Source: Clostridia bacterium (GTDB lineage Bacteria > Bacillota > Clostridia > Oscillospirales > RGIG577). From it: a stretch of 64,000 nucleotides of DNA. The DNA is taken from assembly GCA_017513095.1 (NCBI GenBank), contig JAFWDJ010000005.1, positions 44,557-108,556 of the forward strand. Direction: 5' to 3'. The notes under the pieces are model-generated. The model was not told the origin of the DNA. It was given only the letters and a program-made list of their open reading frames with translations, and did no database searches. The translations under genes and the position numbers were made by a program. This document shows positions 44,708 to 52,090 of this stretch, in pieces. Every line of letters begins with the position of its first letter. The stretch's first letter is position 1.

Positions 44708-45739
44708 ATGGCAGGAAAGAAAATAGCCGTAAGAAATACGGACAAATGCGAGAAGGACTGCCTCTGTCTTTACGTCTGCCCGACGGGAGCGTCCGACACG
44801 GAGAACAGTATTATCGACGTGAATAAGTGCATAGGCTGCGGCGCGTGCGCAAAGGCGTGTCCCGCGGGGGCCATTACGATGGTGCCCAAAGTTTACCCGC
44901 CGCAGCAGAAGAAGGACGAGCGCGTCGCGGCTGAGCTTAAAAGCCTTGCCGCAGATAAGACGGCGCTTGAGCAGACGGCGGCGGCCCTGCCGGGACTTCT
45001 TGCGGCCGCGCTGGAGCGCTCGAACCGCATTATGGCGGAGGACCTTATCCGCGAGTCGGGATATATGCTGCCGCAGAGCGCGAATACGGCGATGTTTTTA
45101 AGGGATATCCTTTCGGCCTACGGGGGCGAGGTCGATTTTCCGGCGGACGCCGTAAGGACGCTGCTTGAAAGCCTCGACTTCAACGAGCCGATACCGGACG
45201 GCGCTTCGCCATACGCCGGAACGAAGACGGAACAGAACCTAAAGGCCGCCTTTTCGGGCGAGTCTCAGGCGAGGAACAAGTATACGTATTTTGCCTCGGC
45301 GGCGAAAAAAGAGGGCTACGAGCAGATAGCCGAGCTATTCCTAAAGACGGCGGAAAACGAGAAGGAGCACGCGAAAATCTGGCTTCGTGAGCTTTCGGGC
45401 ATCGGCGGAACGCCGGAGAATCTTTCTGACGCGGCCGACGGCGAGAACTACGAGTGGACGGATATGTACGAGGGCTTTGCAAAGACCGCCGAAAAAGAAG
45501 GCTTTGCGGCGCTTGCGGCGAAATTCCGCATGACTGCGGCGATAGAGAAGCATCACGAGGAGCGCTACCGCACGCTTCTTTCGAACGTGGAAGCAAAGAA
45601 GGTCTTTGAAAAGAGCGAGGTAAAGGTCTGGGAGTGCCGAAACTGCGGCCATATCGTCGTGGGTACGAAGGCGCCCGAAATCTGCCCCGTCTGCGCTCAT
45701 CCGCAGAGCTTTTTCGAGCTAAACGCCGAGAATTATTAA
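44708..45739 (+). CDS. ferredoxin-rubrerythrin-rubredoxin fusion
   Basis: 343 residues. An N-terminal two-cluster ferredoxin (C14, C18, C20, C24 and C41, C44, C47, C51; the first motif has unusual spacing [12 protein letters not shown]) is followed by a helical linker (about 65-170), a diiron rubrerythrin domain ([43 protein letters not shown] supply the Glu/His ligands) and a C-terminal rubredoxin ribbon ([10 protein letters not shown]...CPVC). Rubrerythrins reduce hydrogen peroxide; the built-in ferredoxin could feed electrons directly. It forms a two-gene unit with the preceding rubredoxin protein. Confidence 0.9.
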   Translation: MAGKKIAVRNTDKCEKDCLCLYVCPTGASDTENSIIDVNKCIGCGACAKACPAGAITMVPKVYPPQQKKDERVAAELKSLAADKTALEQTAAALPGLLAAALERSNRIMAEDLIRESGYMLPQSANTAMFLRDILSAYGGEVDFPADAVRTLLESLDFNEPIPDGASPYAGTKTEQNLKAAFSGESQARNKYTYFASAAKKEGYEQIAELFLKTAENEKEHAKIWLRELSGIGGTPENLSDAADGENYEWTDMYEGFAKTAEKEGFAALAAKFRMTAAIEKHHEERYRTLLSNVEAKKVFEKSEVKVWECRNCGHIVVGTKAPEICPVCAHPQSFFELNAENY

Positions 45740-45774
45740 GCCTTTGCGCGAGAGTGCGAAGAAAAACGAATGAG

Positions 45775-45804
45775 AAAAGGGGCTGTAGTTTTACAGCCCC
45801 TTTT
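45775..45804 (+). terminator. Rho-independent terminator after the rubrerythrin gene
   Basis: Perfect 13-bp stem AAAAGGGGCTGTA / TACAGCCCCTTTT with GTTT loop. Confidence 0.9.
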
Positions 45805-45827
45805 AAGCTTGGAACGGAGGATGAAAA

Positions 45828-46382
45828 GTGAAGGAATATCTTGACGCAGTAGACGAGCGCGGCGTGCCCACTGGAGAGATGGTCGAACGCGGGGAGGCCC
45901 ATGAGAAGGGTATACGCCACCGCACGGCGCATCTTTGGCTTTTAAGAAGAAAAAACGGCGCGACCGAGATACTTCTTCAAAAAAGGGCGCTCATAAAATC
46001 GTCGTTTCCCGGATGTTACGACGTTTCGAGCGCGGGACATATCCCGGCGGGCGGTGATTATGCACAGTCGGCCGTTCGTGAGCTCAAAGAAGAGCTCGGC
46101 CTTGACGCGAAAGAGGACGAGCTTATCCCGTGCGGCGACAGAACGATAATCTGGGACGACGTCTTCTTCGGAAAGGAGTACCACGACCGCCAGTATACGC
46201 GCGTTTTCGCCCTCTGGCGCGACCCGAAGGAGTCGGATTATCGGTTCCAGGCCGAGGAGGTCGCCTCCGTTTTATGGATGAGCCTCGACGAATGCATCGA
46301 GGGCGTAAAGCGCGGTGATTTCGAGAACTGCATCGAAATCGAGGAGCTTATGATGGTGAAGAACGCGGCCGTGAGGGATTGA
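45828..46382 (+). CDS. Nudix hydrolase (isopentenyl-diphosphate-isomerase-like subgroup)
   Basis: 184 residues, starting with GTG 7 bases after GGAGG. The Nudix box reads GHIPAGGDYAQSAVRELKEELGL, matching GX5EX7REUXEEXGU except that the first Glu is displaced (GGD). The HRTAHLWLL and FPGCYDVSSAGH segments are those of the Nudix group annotated as IDI-like (YfcD type). The substrate is unknown. Only 24 bp separate it from the previous terminator, so expression may depend on read-through. It stands 128 bp before an operon whose main product handles ADP-ribose, a possible Nudix substrate; the link is inference. Confidence 0.88.
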   Translation: MKEYLDAVDERGVPTGEMVERGEAHEKGIRHRTAHLWLLRRKNGATEILLQKRALIKSSFPGCYDVSSAGHIPAGGDYAQSAVRELKEELGLDAKEDELIPCGDRTIIWDDVFFGKEYHDRQYTRVFALWRDPKESDYRFQAEEVASVLWMSLDECIEGVKRGDFENCIEIEELMMVKNAAVRD

Positions 46383-46451
46383 AACGCCGTGCATATCGTA
46401 TTTTCCGCCGCAGGCTCCCGCCCCGTGCGTGTGTTTTTTTCTTTATTATCA

Positions 46452-46480
46452 TTGAAAGCGCGGGGCGTATGGTTTAAAAT
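46452..46480 (+). promoter_or_regulatory. sigma-A promoter of the GNAT/ADP-ribose operon
   Basis: TTGAAA (46452-46457), 17-bp spacer, TAAAAT (46475-46480), 31 bp before the GNAT start. Confidence 0.65.
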
Positions 46481-46510
46481 ATAATAAAAAACGGGAGGGG
46501 CGGCGGTCGT

Positions 46511-47035
46511 ATGTACATAAGAACAGCCGAAGCGGACGACCTTGATATGATATCCGCCGTGGAGGCGGAATGCTTTCCGCCCGCGGAGGCCGCAACGAGG
46601 GCGGAGTTCGAAGAGAGACTTAAATACTACAAAGACTGCTTTTGGCTTATGTTCGACGGGGACAGGCTTATCGCTTTCCTCGACGGCTTCGTAACGGACG
46701 AGCCCGATCTTACAGACGAGATGTACGCCCGCGCCGATATGCACAACGAAAACGGGCGCTGGCAGATGATCTTCGGCGTGAATACGCTGCCCGAATACCG
46801 CGGGCGCGGATACGCGGGGGAGCTTATAAATCGGGCGATAAGCGACGCACGGGCCGCAGGGCGAAGCGGCGTCGTGCTTACGTGCAAGCGCGGCCTTCTT
46901 GAGTATTACGCGCGCTTCGGCTTCGTAAGCGAGGGGCCAAGCGAAAAGTCGCGCCACGGCGGCGCCGAGTGGTATCAGATGAGGCTTGCGTTCCCGCTCC
47001 GGACGGGCGAAAAAGATAAAAGGGACGGTGTTTAA
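46511..47035 (+). CDS. GNAT family N-acetyltransferase
   Basis: 174-residue acetyltransferase. Motif A is visible as FGVNTLPEYRGRGYAGELINRAI (RGRGYAG is the pyrophosphate loop), with motif B in CKRGLLEYYARFGFVSEG. The acceptor is unknown. Its stop codon directly abuts the ATG of the next gene, the triple ADP-ribose-processing fusion, so the two are translationally coupled. Confidence 0.87.
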   Translation: MYIRTAEADDLDMISAVEAECFPPAEAATRAEFEERLKYYKDCFWLMFDGDRLIAFLDGFVTDEPDLTDEMYARADMHNENGRWQMIFGVNTLPEYRGRGYAGELINRAISDARAAGRSGVVLTCKRGLLEYYARFGFVSEGPSEKSRHGGAEWYQMRLAFPLRTGEKDKRDGV

Positions 47036-49570
47036 ATGAGGCAGGATAATATTGAGATGCTCGAAGACACCCTGAGCATATTAAAAAAGGGATTTTACAC
47101 GGTGAAAGGGAAAAAGACGGCGCTTAAGCTCTCGCCGGATGAGCAGAGGGAGGCGCTGGTCTTTCTGCCCGCGGACGTGGAGAGAATAAGCGCGGCCAAG
47201 GACTTTCCGCATATTCATGTTTTGGGCAGATGCGGCTATACCTGCGTGAACGTCGATTCCTTCGGCATGGCGCGAAAGAGGACCGCGGAGGATTCCTTTG
47301 ATTTAAAGAAGGAGGGCGCGAAGCCCGTGCTCGTTTTGAACTTCGCGAATCCCGTGAATCCGGGCGGAGGCGCGAGAAAGGGCTCGCAGGCGCAGGAGGA
47401 GGACCTTTGCCGAAAGAGCTCGCTTCTTTTGTCGCTTGAAAGCAGGAACGCCGCCGCGTATTACGAATACAACCGCTCGCTTGGAACGTATATGGGCTCC
47501 GACGCGGTGATTATCCACCCTCAGGTGGAGATAATAAAGGATGAAAACGGCGGGCTTCTTCCCGATTCGGTCGTCGTCGCCGTTATGACGTGCGCCGCGC
47601 CGATGCTTAGGTACGGTCTTTCGGGAATGACACGGGAGCAGTACGAGGAGCTTTTTTACAGCCGTATCACGGGAATGCTGAAGGTCGCCGCTTATCTCGG
47701 GTATAAACGCCTTGTTCTCGGCGCGTTCGGCTGCGGCGCGTTCGGAAACGACGCGAGAGTCGTTTCGGACGTCTTTTATAAGGCGCTTAAAGAGTTTGAT
47801 TTCGACGGGATGAAGGAAAGCGACATGTTCGAAAGGATAGATTTCGCGGTGCTGGACCGTACGCGGGATTTATATAACTTTAAGGAATTCTGCCGCAATT
47901 TTTCGCATTTTTACAGAGACGAGGATCAAAGAAGTACGGACGCGGCGGCGGCGAGAAAGAAGGAACGCAAAAAAAACCTCGACCGCATCCGCGGCTGCAT
48001 ATACGGCGGCGCGGTCGGCGACGCGCTCGGATACCCCGTCGAGTTTCTCGGAGAGGAGAAGATTTTTTCGAAATACGGGCCGAAGGGCATAACGTCCTTT
48101 GAATATGACAAAGCGACGGGCAAGGCGCTCATCTCCGACGATACGCAGATGACGCTTTTTACGGCGAACGGTATCCTTGTCGGCGACACGCGCATCTCGC
48201 TGCGCGGCATAGGGGGGCCTCCGAGCATGTACGTAAGAACGGCGTACGAGGATTGGCTTGCGACCCAGAATTCCACCGCGCCCGGGCGCGGGGGCGGCGA
48301 GTCCTGGCTTATGGACGTGCCCGAATTATACGCCCGACGCGCGCCCGGAATCACCTGCCTTTCGGCTCTGTCGGAGGGCGCCGGGTCCGGTGACTACGAA
48401 GAGGAAAAGATAAACGACAGCAAGGGCTGCGGCGGCGTGATGCGCGTCGCTCCGCTCGCACTGTATTATGATACGGCGGATATAGAGGAGCTTGACAGGG
48501 AGGGCGCTCGGCTCGCGGCCATAACGCACGGCCATTCGCTCGGCTATATGCCGGCCGCGGTGCTTGTGCATATTCTGAACCGCATCGTTTTCCCGCCCGA
48601 AAGCGGAAGAATGACGCTTCGGCAAATCGTATCCGAAGCTTCGGCTGCGGCATCGAAGATATTTAAGGGCGACCCGAATCTTACGAAGCTTACCGATATA
48701 ATAAGCCTTGCGGCACGGCTTTCCGAAAACGGCGAGGACGACCGTCGGAACATACGAAGGCTCGGCGAGGGCTGGGTCGCGGAGGAAACGCTCGCCATCG
48801 CCTTATACTGCGCGCTTCGTCACGCGGACGATTTTTCCGCCGGGGTGACCGCGGCGGTAAATCACGGCGGCGACAGCGATTCCACGGGCTCGGTTGCGGG
48901 GAATATCCTCGGGGCGCTGCTCGGATACGGCGCGATAGAGGAGAAATGGAAGCGCGATCTTGAAATCTCCGACGTGATTCTTGAGATCGCGGACGATTTA
49001 TGCTATGGCTGCCAAATGAGCGAATTCGGCTCCTACCGGGACCCCGAGTGGCTTGAAAAGTACGCTCACATGAGAAGGCCGCAAAAAAACAAGCCGGTCT
49101 TCTTTTGGAAGGCGGACGAGGCGTACGGCTGCTTCTCGAATTGGTACGCCCGCGGATTTACCGTCGACGGTATTTCGTACCTTCACGTCGAGCAGTACAT
49201 GATGGCCGGGAAGGCAAGGCTTTGCGGCGACGAAGAGCGGCTTTCGGCCGTTCTTCGCGCGAAGTCGCCGTCCGAATGCAAAAGGCTCGGAAGGAGCGTC
49301 ACGCCGTTCGACGCCGAAGCGTGGGACAAGGCGAAATACGATATAGTTAAGACCGGCGCCCGCGCGAAGTTCGCGCAGAACGCCGACCTTAAGGCGGTGC
49401 TCATGAGCACGGGAGACGCCTTGATAGCGGAGGCAAGCCCGAAGGACAAAATATGGGGCATAGGCATAGGCGCGGCCGAAGCGGCAGAGAGGGCTCCGTC
49501 CGACTGGCCGGGCGAGAACCTTCTCGGGAAGGTACTCATGGAGCTTCGTGACGAGTTCAAAGGGGCCTGA
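47036..49570 (+). CDS. triple fusion: PARG-like macrodomain (TIGR02452) + ADP-ribosylglycohydrolase + NADAR
   Basis: 844-residue cytosolic protein joining three domains that each act on ADP-ribose. Residues about 5-295 are a TIGR02452/PARG-like macrodomain with the catalytic signature GGG (110-112)-X7-QEE (120-122). Residues about 315-665 are an ADP-ribosylglycohydrolase with both magnesium motifs, SDDTQM (367-372) and GGDSDSTG (611-618). Residues about 685-843 are a NADAR (YbiA/DUF1768) domain with CFSNW (699-703), VEQYM (718-722) and WGIGI (807-811). All key motifs look intact. Known members of these families remove ADP-ribose from proteins or nucleic acids, and NADAR acts on ADP-ribosylated guanine. 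The protein may erase several kinds of ADP-ribosylation, for defence or repair. No ADP-ribosyltransferase is seen in the window. Confidence 0.9.
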   Translation: MRQDNIEMLEDTLSILKKGFYTVKGKKTALKLSPDEQREALVFLPADVERISAAKDFPHIHVLGRCGYTCVNVDSFGMARKRTAEDSFDLKKEGAKPVLVLNFANPVNPGGGARKGSQAQEEDLCRKSSLLLSLESRNAAAYYEYNRSLGTYMGSDAVIIHPQVEIIKDENGGLLPDSVVVAVMTCAAPMLRYGLSGMTREQYEELFYSRITGMLKVAAYLGYKRLVLGAFGCGAFGNDARVVSDVFYKALKEFDFDGMKESDMFERIDFAVLDRTRDLYNFKEFCRNFSHFYRDEDQRSTDAAAARKKERKKNLDRIRGCIYGGAVGDALGYPVEFLGEEKIFSKYGPKGITSFEYDKATGKALISDDTQMTLFTANGILVGDTRISLRGIGGPPSMYVRTAYEDWLATQNSTAPGRGGGESWLMDVPELYARRAPGITCLSALSEGAGSGDYEEEKINDSKGCGGVMRVAPLALYYDTADIEELDREGARLAAITHGHSLGYMPAAVLVHILNRIVFPPESGRMTLRQIVSEASAAASKIFKGDPNLTKLTDIISLAARLSENGEDDRRNIRRLGEGWVAEETLAIALYCALRHADDFSAGVTAAVNHGGDSDSTGSVAGNILGALLGYGAIEEKWKRDLEISDVILEIADDLCYGCQMSEFGSYRDPEWLEKYAHMRRPQKNKPVFFWKADEAYGCFSNWYARGFTVDGISYLHVEQYMMAGKARLCGDEERLSAVLRAKSPSECKRLGRSVTPFDAEAWDKAKYDIVKTGARAKFAQNADLKAVLMSTGDALIAEASPKDKIWGIGIGAAEAAERAPSDWPGENLLGKVLMELRDEFKGA

Positions 49571-49595
49571 AGCAAAATATACAAGGAGACGAAAA

Positions 49596-49925
49596 ATGGG
49601 ATTTTTTGATTTTGCAAAGAGGGACGAGCGCACAGAGAATATAAACGAAGCGGTAAGAAATCATCCGAAGGACGCCGTATTTCTCGACGTGAGAAACGCG
49701 CAGGAATACGCCATGGGCCATATCCCGGGGAGCGTGAACGTGCCCGTAATGGCCATAACGAGGGTGGGTGCGAAAATCCCCCAAAAGGACACGCCGCTGT
49801 ACGTGTACTGTCAGTCGGGCGCGCGAAGCAATAAGGCAGTAAGATACCTGCGCGACGCGGGATACACGAACGTGACGAATGTGGGGGGCCTGAATTCATA
49901 CAGAGGGCCGCTTGAAAAACCGTGA
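49596..49925 (+). CDS. cytosolic rhodanese-like sulfurtransferase
   Basis: 109 residues from the ATG at 49596, after AAGGAG; an upstream reading into the previous gene is rejected. One rhodanese domain, with the active-site loop CQSGARS (VYCQSGARSNKA) and the LDVRNAQEYAMGHIPGSVN segment. No signal peptide. It probably relays sulfur or binds oxyanions in the cytosol. The stop codon is followed closely by a second rhodanese gene. Confidence 0.92.
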   Translation: MGFFDFAKRDERTENINEAVRNHPKDAVFLDVRNAQEYAMGHIPGSVNVPVMAITRVGAKIPQKDTPLYVYCQSGARSNKAVRYLRDAGYTNVTNVGGLNSYRGPLEKP

Positions 49926-49942
49926 GAAAAGGAGCGTTTGAC

Positions 49943-50389
49943 ATGAAAAACGACGCGAAATCCATAAAAAGAACGCAGCTGCGCGCATTATGCGCGGCTG
50001 CGGCGGCGCTGCTCATATGCGGCCTTCTTTTCGGCTGCGCCGATAAAAAGGACGGCGACGGCATGGAGCGAAAGCTCGAATATACCCAAATAACGCAGGA
50101 CGAAGCGATGCGGATGATGGCCGAGGACAAAAGCCTCGTAATCGTGGACGTGCGGCGCACGGACGAGTTCGCGGAGGGCCACATACCCGGTGCGATCTGC
50201 ATACCCAACGAGTCGATTGAGACAGAGCCGCCCGAGGAGCTTCCAGATTTCGACCGGGTGATACTAATTTACTGCCGAAGCGGCAACAGAAGCAAGCAGG
50301 CGTCGCAGAAGCTTGCCGATATGGGCTATACCAACGTATATGAGTTCGGCGGCATAATCGACTGGACGGGCGACGTCGTTACGGACTGA
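49943..50389 (+). CDS. rhodanese-like lipoprotein
   Basis: 148 residues from the ATG at 49943 after GGAG. The signal peptide ends in the lipobox LFGC (Cys32), so the rhodanese domain (VDVRRTDEFAEGHIPGA, active-site loop CRSGNRS) is anchored outside the membrane. It is 18 bp after the cytosolic rhodanese; the pair gives one sulfurtransferase on each side of the membrane. An upstream GTG at 49922 is possible but would put extra residues before the signal peptide. Confidence 0.88.
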   Translation: MKNDAKSIKRTQLRALCAAAAALLICGLLFGCADKKDGDGMERKLEYTQITQDEAMRMMAEDKSLVIVDVRRTDEFAEGHIPGAICIPNESIETEPPEELPDFDRVILIYCRSGNRSKQASQKLADMGYTNVYEFGGIIDWTGDVVTD

Positions 50390-50425
50390 GCCGCAGCAAT
50401 TTCGGTAAGGAGATAAAACGTCGAT

Positions 50426-51346
50426 ATGACAGGCAACAGGAAAATAGGCAACCTGCTTCTTATAGTGACGGCGATAATCTGGGGAACGGCCTTCGCCGCC
50501 CAGCGTTCGGGCATGGAAAGCATAGAGCCTATCACGTTCACGGCGTCGAGAATGGTGCTGGCGGCCGCGGCCGTGGGACTTGCGGCGCTCATCATGGGAC
50601 GAAGAAGCGCCCGCATTCCGTCGGGACGGACCCCCGAAGAGGAGCGGCTTTATAAAAAGAATACGATAACGGGCGGCATACTCTGCGGCGTGTTCCTGTC
50701 GACCGCCACGATATTTCAGCAGACGGGCCTCGTATACACCACGGCGGGCAAGGCGGGCTTTATCACCGCGATGTATATGCTTTTAGTGCCTGTTGTGGGC
50801 TTTATCGTCTTCAGAAAGAAAAACACCTGGCTTGTCTGGACGGCGGTCATAGTCGGCGTCGCGGGAATGTATCTTTTATGCATGAACGAGGGCCTGAGCC
50901 TTACGCGCGGAGACGCGCTCGAATGCGTATGCGCCGTGCTGTTTACGGGACATATCCTCTGCTGCGACCGATTTGCCGCGCGCGGCGACCCGATACGCAT
51001 CTCGGCGATACAGTTCATAACCGCGGCCATAATCTCGGGCGTCGCAGCCTTTATAGCGGAGGAGCCGAGCTGGGGCAAGGTGATATCGGCGGCAATACCG
51101 ATACTCTACTGCGGCATCGTATCGGGCGGCATAGGCTATACTCTTCAGATAGTGGCGCAGAGGTCGACGGACCCGACGGTCGCGTCGCTGCTTTTAAGCC
51201 TTGAATCGGTATTCGCGGTCATAGCGGGTGCTTTTTTGCTCGGCGAACGCCTAAGCCCGCGCGAGCTTATAGGCTGCGCCGTCATGTTCGCCGCGATAAT
51301 ACTCGTGCAGATACCGCTTCCGAAAAAGGAAAAGGGCACGGGGTAG
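50426..51346 (+). CDS. EamA/DMT superfamily transporter
   Basis: 306 residues, about ten membrane segments in two homologous EamA repeats (LLLIVTAIIWGTAFAAQRSG opens the first, LECVCAVLFTGHILCCDRFA the second). The superfamily exports metabolites such as amino acids; the substrate cannot be inferred. It starts 36 bp after the rhodanese lipoprotein gene with AAGGAG and is probably in the same operon. Confidence 0.88.
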   Translation: MTGNRKIGNLLLIVTAIIWGTAFAAQRSGMESIEPITFTASRMVLAAAAVGLAALIMGRRSARIPSGRTPEEERLYKKNTITGGILCGVFLSTATIFQQTGLVYTTAGKAGFITAMYMLLVPVVGFIVFRKKNTWLVWTAVIVGVAGMYLLCMNEGLSLTRGDALECVCAVLFTGHILCCDRFAARGDPIRISAIQFITAAIISGVAAFIAEEPSWGKVISAAIPILYCGIVSGGIGYTLQIVAQRSTDPTVASLLLSLESVFAVIAGAFLLGERLSPRELIGCAVMFAAIILVQIPLPKKEKGTG

Positions 51347-51387
51347 CCGGACAATTTCGGGAAAACAATAATAAAACGGGTGATATC

Positions 51388-51969
51388 ATGATATACATAG
51401 TGCGTCACGGGCAGACGGATATGAACAAGGCCCACGTTATGCAGGGCAGAAGCGAGCATCCCCTAAACGGGGAGGGCGAGCGTCAGGCCGCCGAGGTGGG
51501 GCGGCTTTTGAAACAGCGCGGAGTTAAATTTTCGCGCGTTTATTCAAGCCCGCTCGGACGGGCGAAAAAGACGGCGGCCATAATATCTGACGGCGGCAAA
51601 ATTATAACGGACGAGCGGCTCATCGAAATGGACTACGGCCCCTACGAGGGGACGAACCTTAAAAATCTGCCGCCCGAGCTTCTTAAGTTCTTCAAAGACT
51701 TCGTAAACACCCCCGCGCCCGAGGGCATGGAGAAGCTCTCCGACGTGACGGCGCGCATGGGCAGCTTTTTAGAGGAGATAAAGCCGCTCGCGAAGGAAGG
51801 CGATATTTTAATCGCAACGCACGCCCTCGCCATGAAGGGCGCGCTTGAGTATCTCACGCCCGATTCCGGCGGCGCGTACTGGGCAAAGTATATCGGCAAC
51901 TGCGCCGTATACGCCGCGGAGGTTGGGGACGGCGCCTACGGAGTGCCTTTTGAGATCGTGTTTCAATAA
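51388..51969 (+). CDS. histidine phosphatase family protein
   Basis: 193 residues of the phosphoglycerate-mutase-like superfamily. The phosphohistidine motif RHGQTDMNKAHVMQGR is at the N-terminus, followed by the second Arg in YSSPLGRAKKTA and the C-terminal ATHALAMKGAL His. Members dephosphorylate sugars, nucleotides or cobalamin precursors (CobC-like); the substrate here is unknown. It is the last gene of the probable operon starting at the GNAT gene. No strong terminator follows. Confidence 0.87.
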   Translation: MIYIVRHGQTDMNKAHVMQGRSEHPLNGEGERQAAEVGRLLKQRGVKFSRVYSSPLGRAKKTAAIISDGGKIITDERLIEMDYGPYEGTNLKNLPPELLKFFKDFVNTPAPEGMEKLSDVTARMGSFLEEIKPLAKEGDILIATHALAMKGALEYLTPDSGGAYWAKYIGNCAVYAAEVGDGAYGVPFEIVFQ

Positions 51970-51996
51970 AATTTGTGCAAAAGGCCAAATACGGTG

Positions 51997-52025
51997 TTTA
52001 CAACCGTTAAAAATTAGGATATAAT
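51997..52025 (+). promoter_or_regulatory. strong sigma-A promoter for the TPP enzyme gene
   Basis: TTTACA (51997-52002), 17-bp spacer, perfect TATAAT (52020-52025). Confidence 0.8.
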
Positions 52026-52090
52026 GATATGCGGATGAACTCCGAATTAAAGTTAAACTTTAAAAAATATATTTACAGGAGGAAAAAATT

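Noticed and set aside
45180..45932. 250-residue minus-strand frame
   Set aside because: It crosses the rubrerythrin terminator and overlaps two well-supported genes; composition is Ser/Arg/Pro-rich noise.
46511..49570. DarTG-type toxin-antitoxin pair
   Set aside because: The gene next to the ADP-ribose eraser is a GNAT acetyltransferase, not an ADP-ribosyltransferase, so a toxin-antitoxin pair cannot be claimed.
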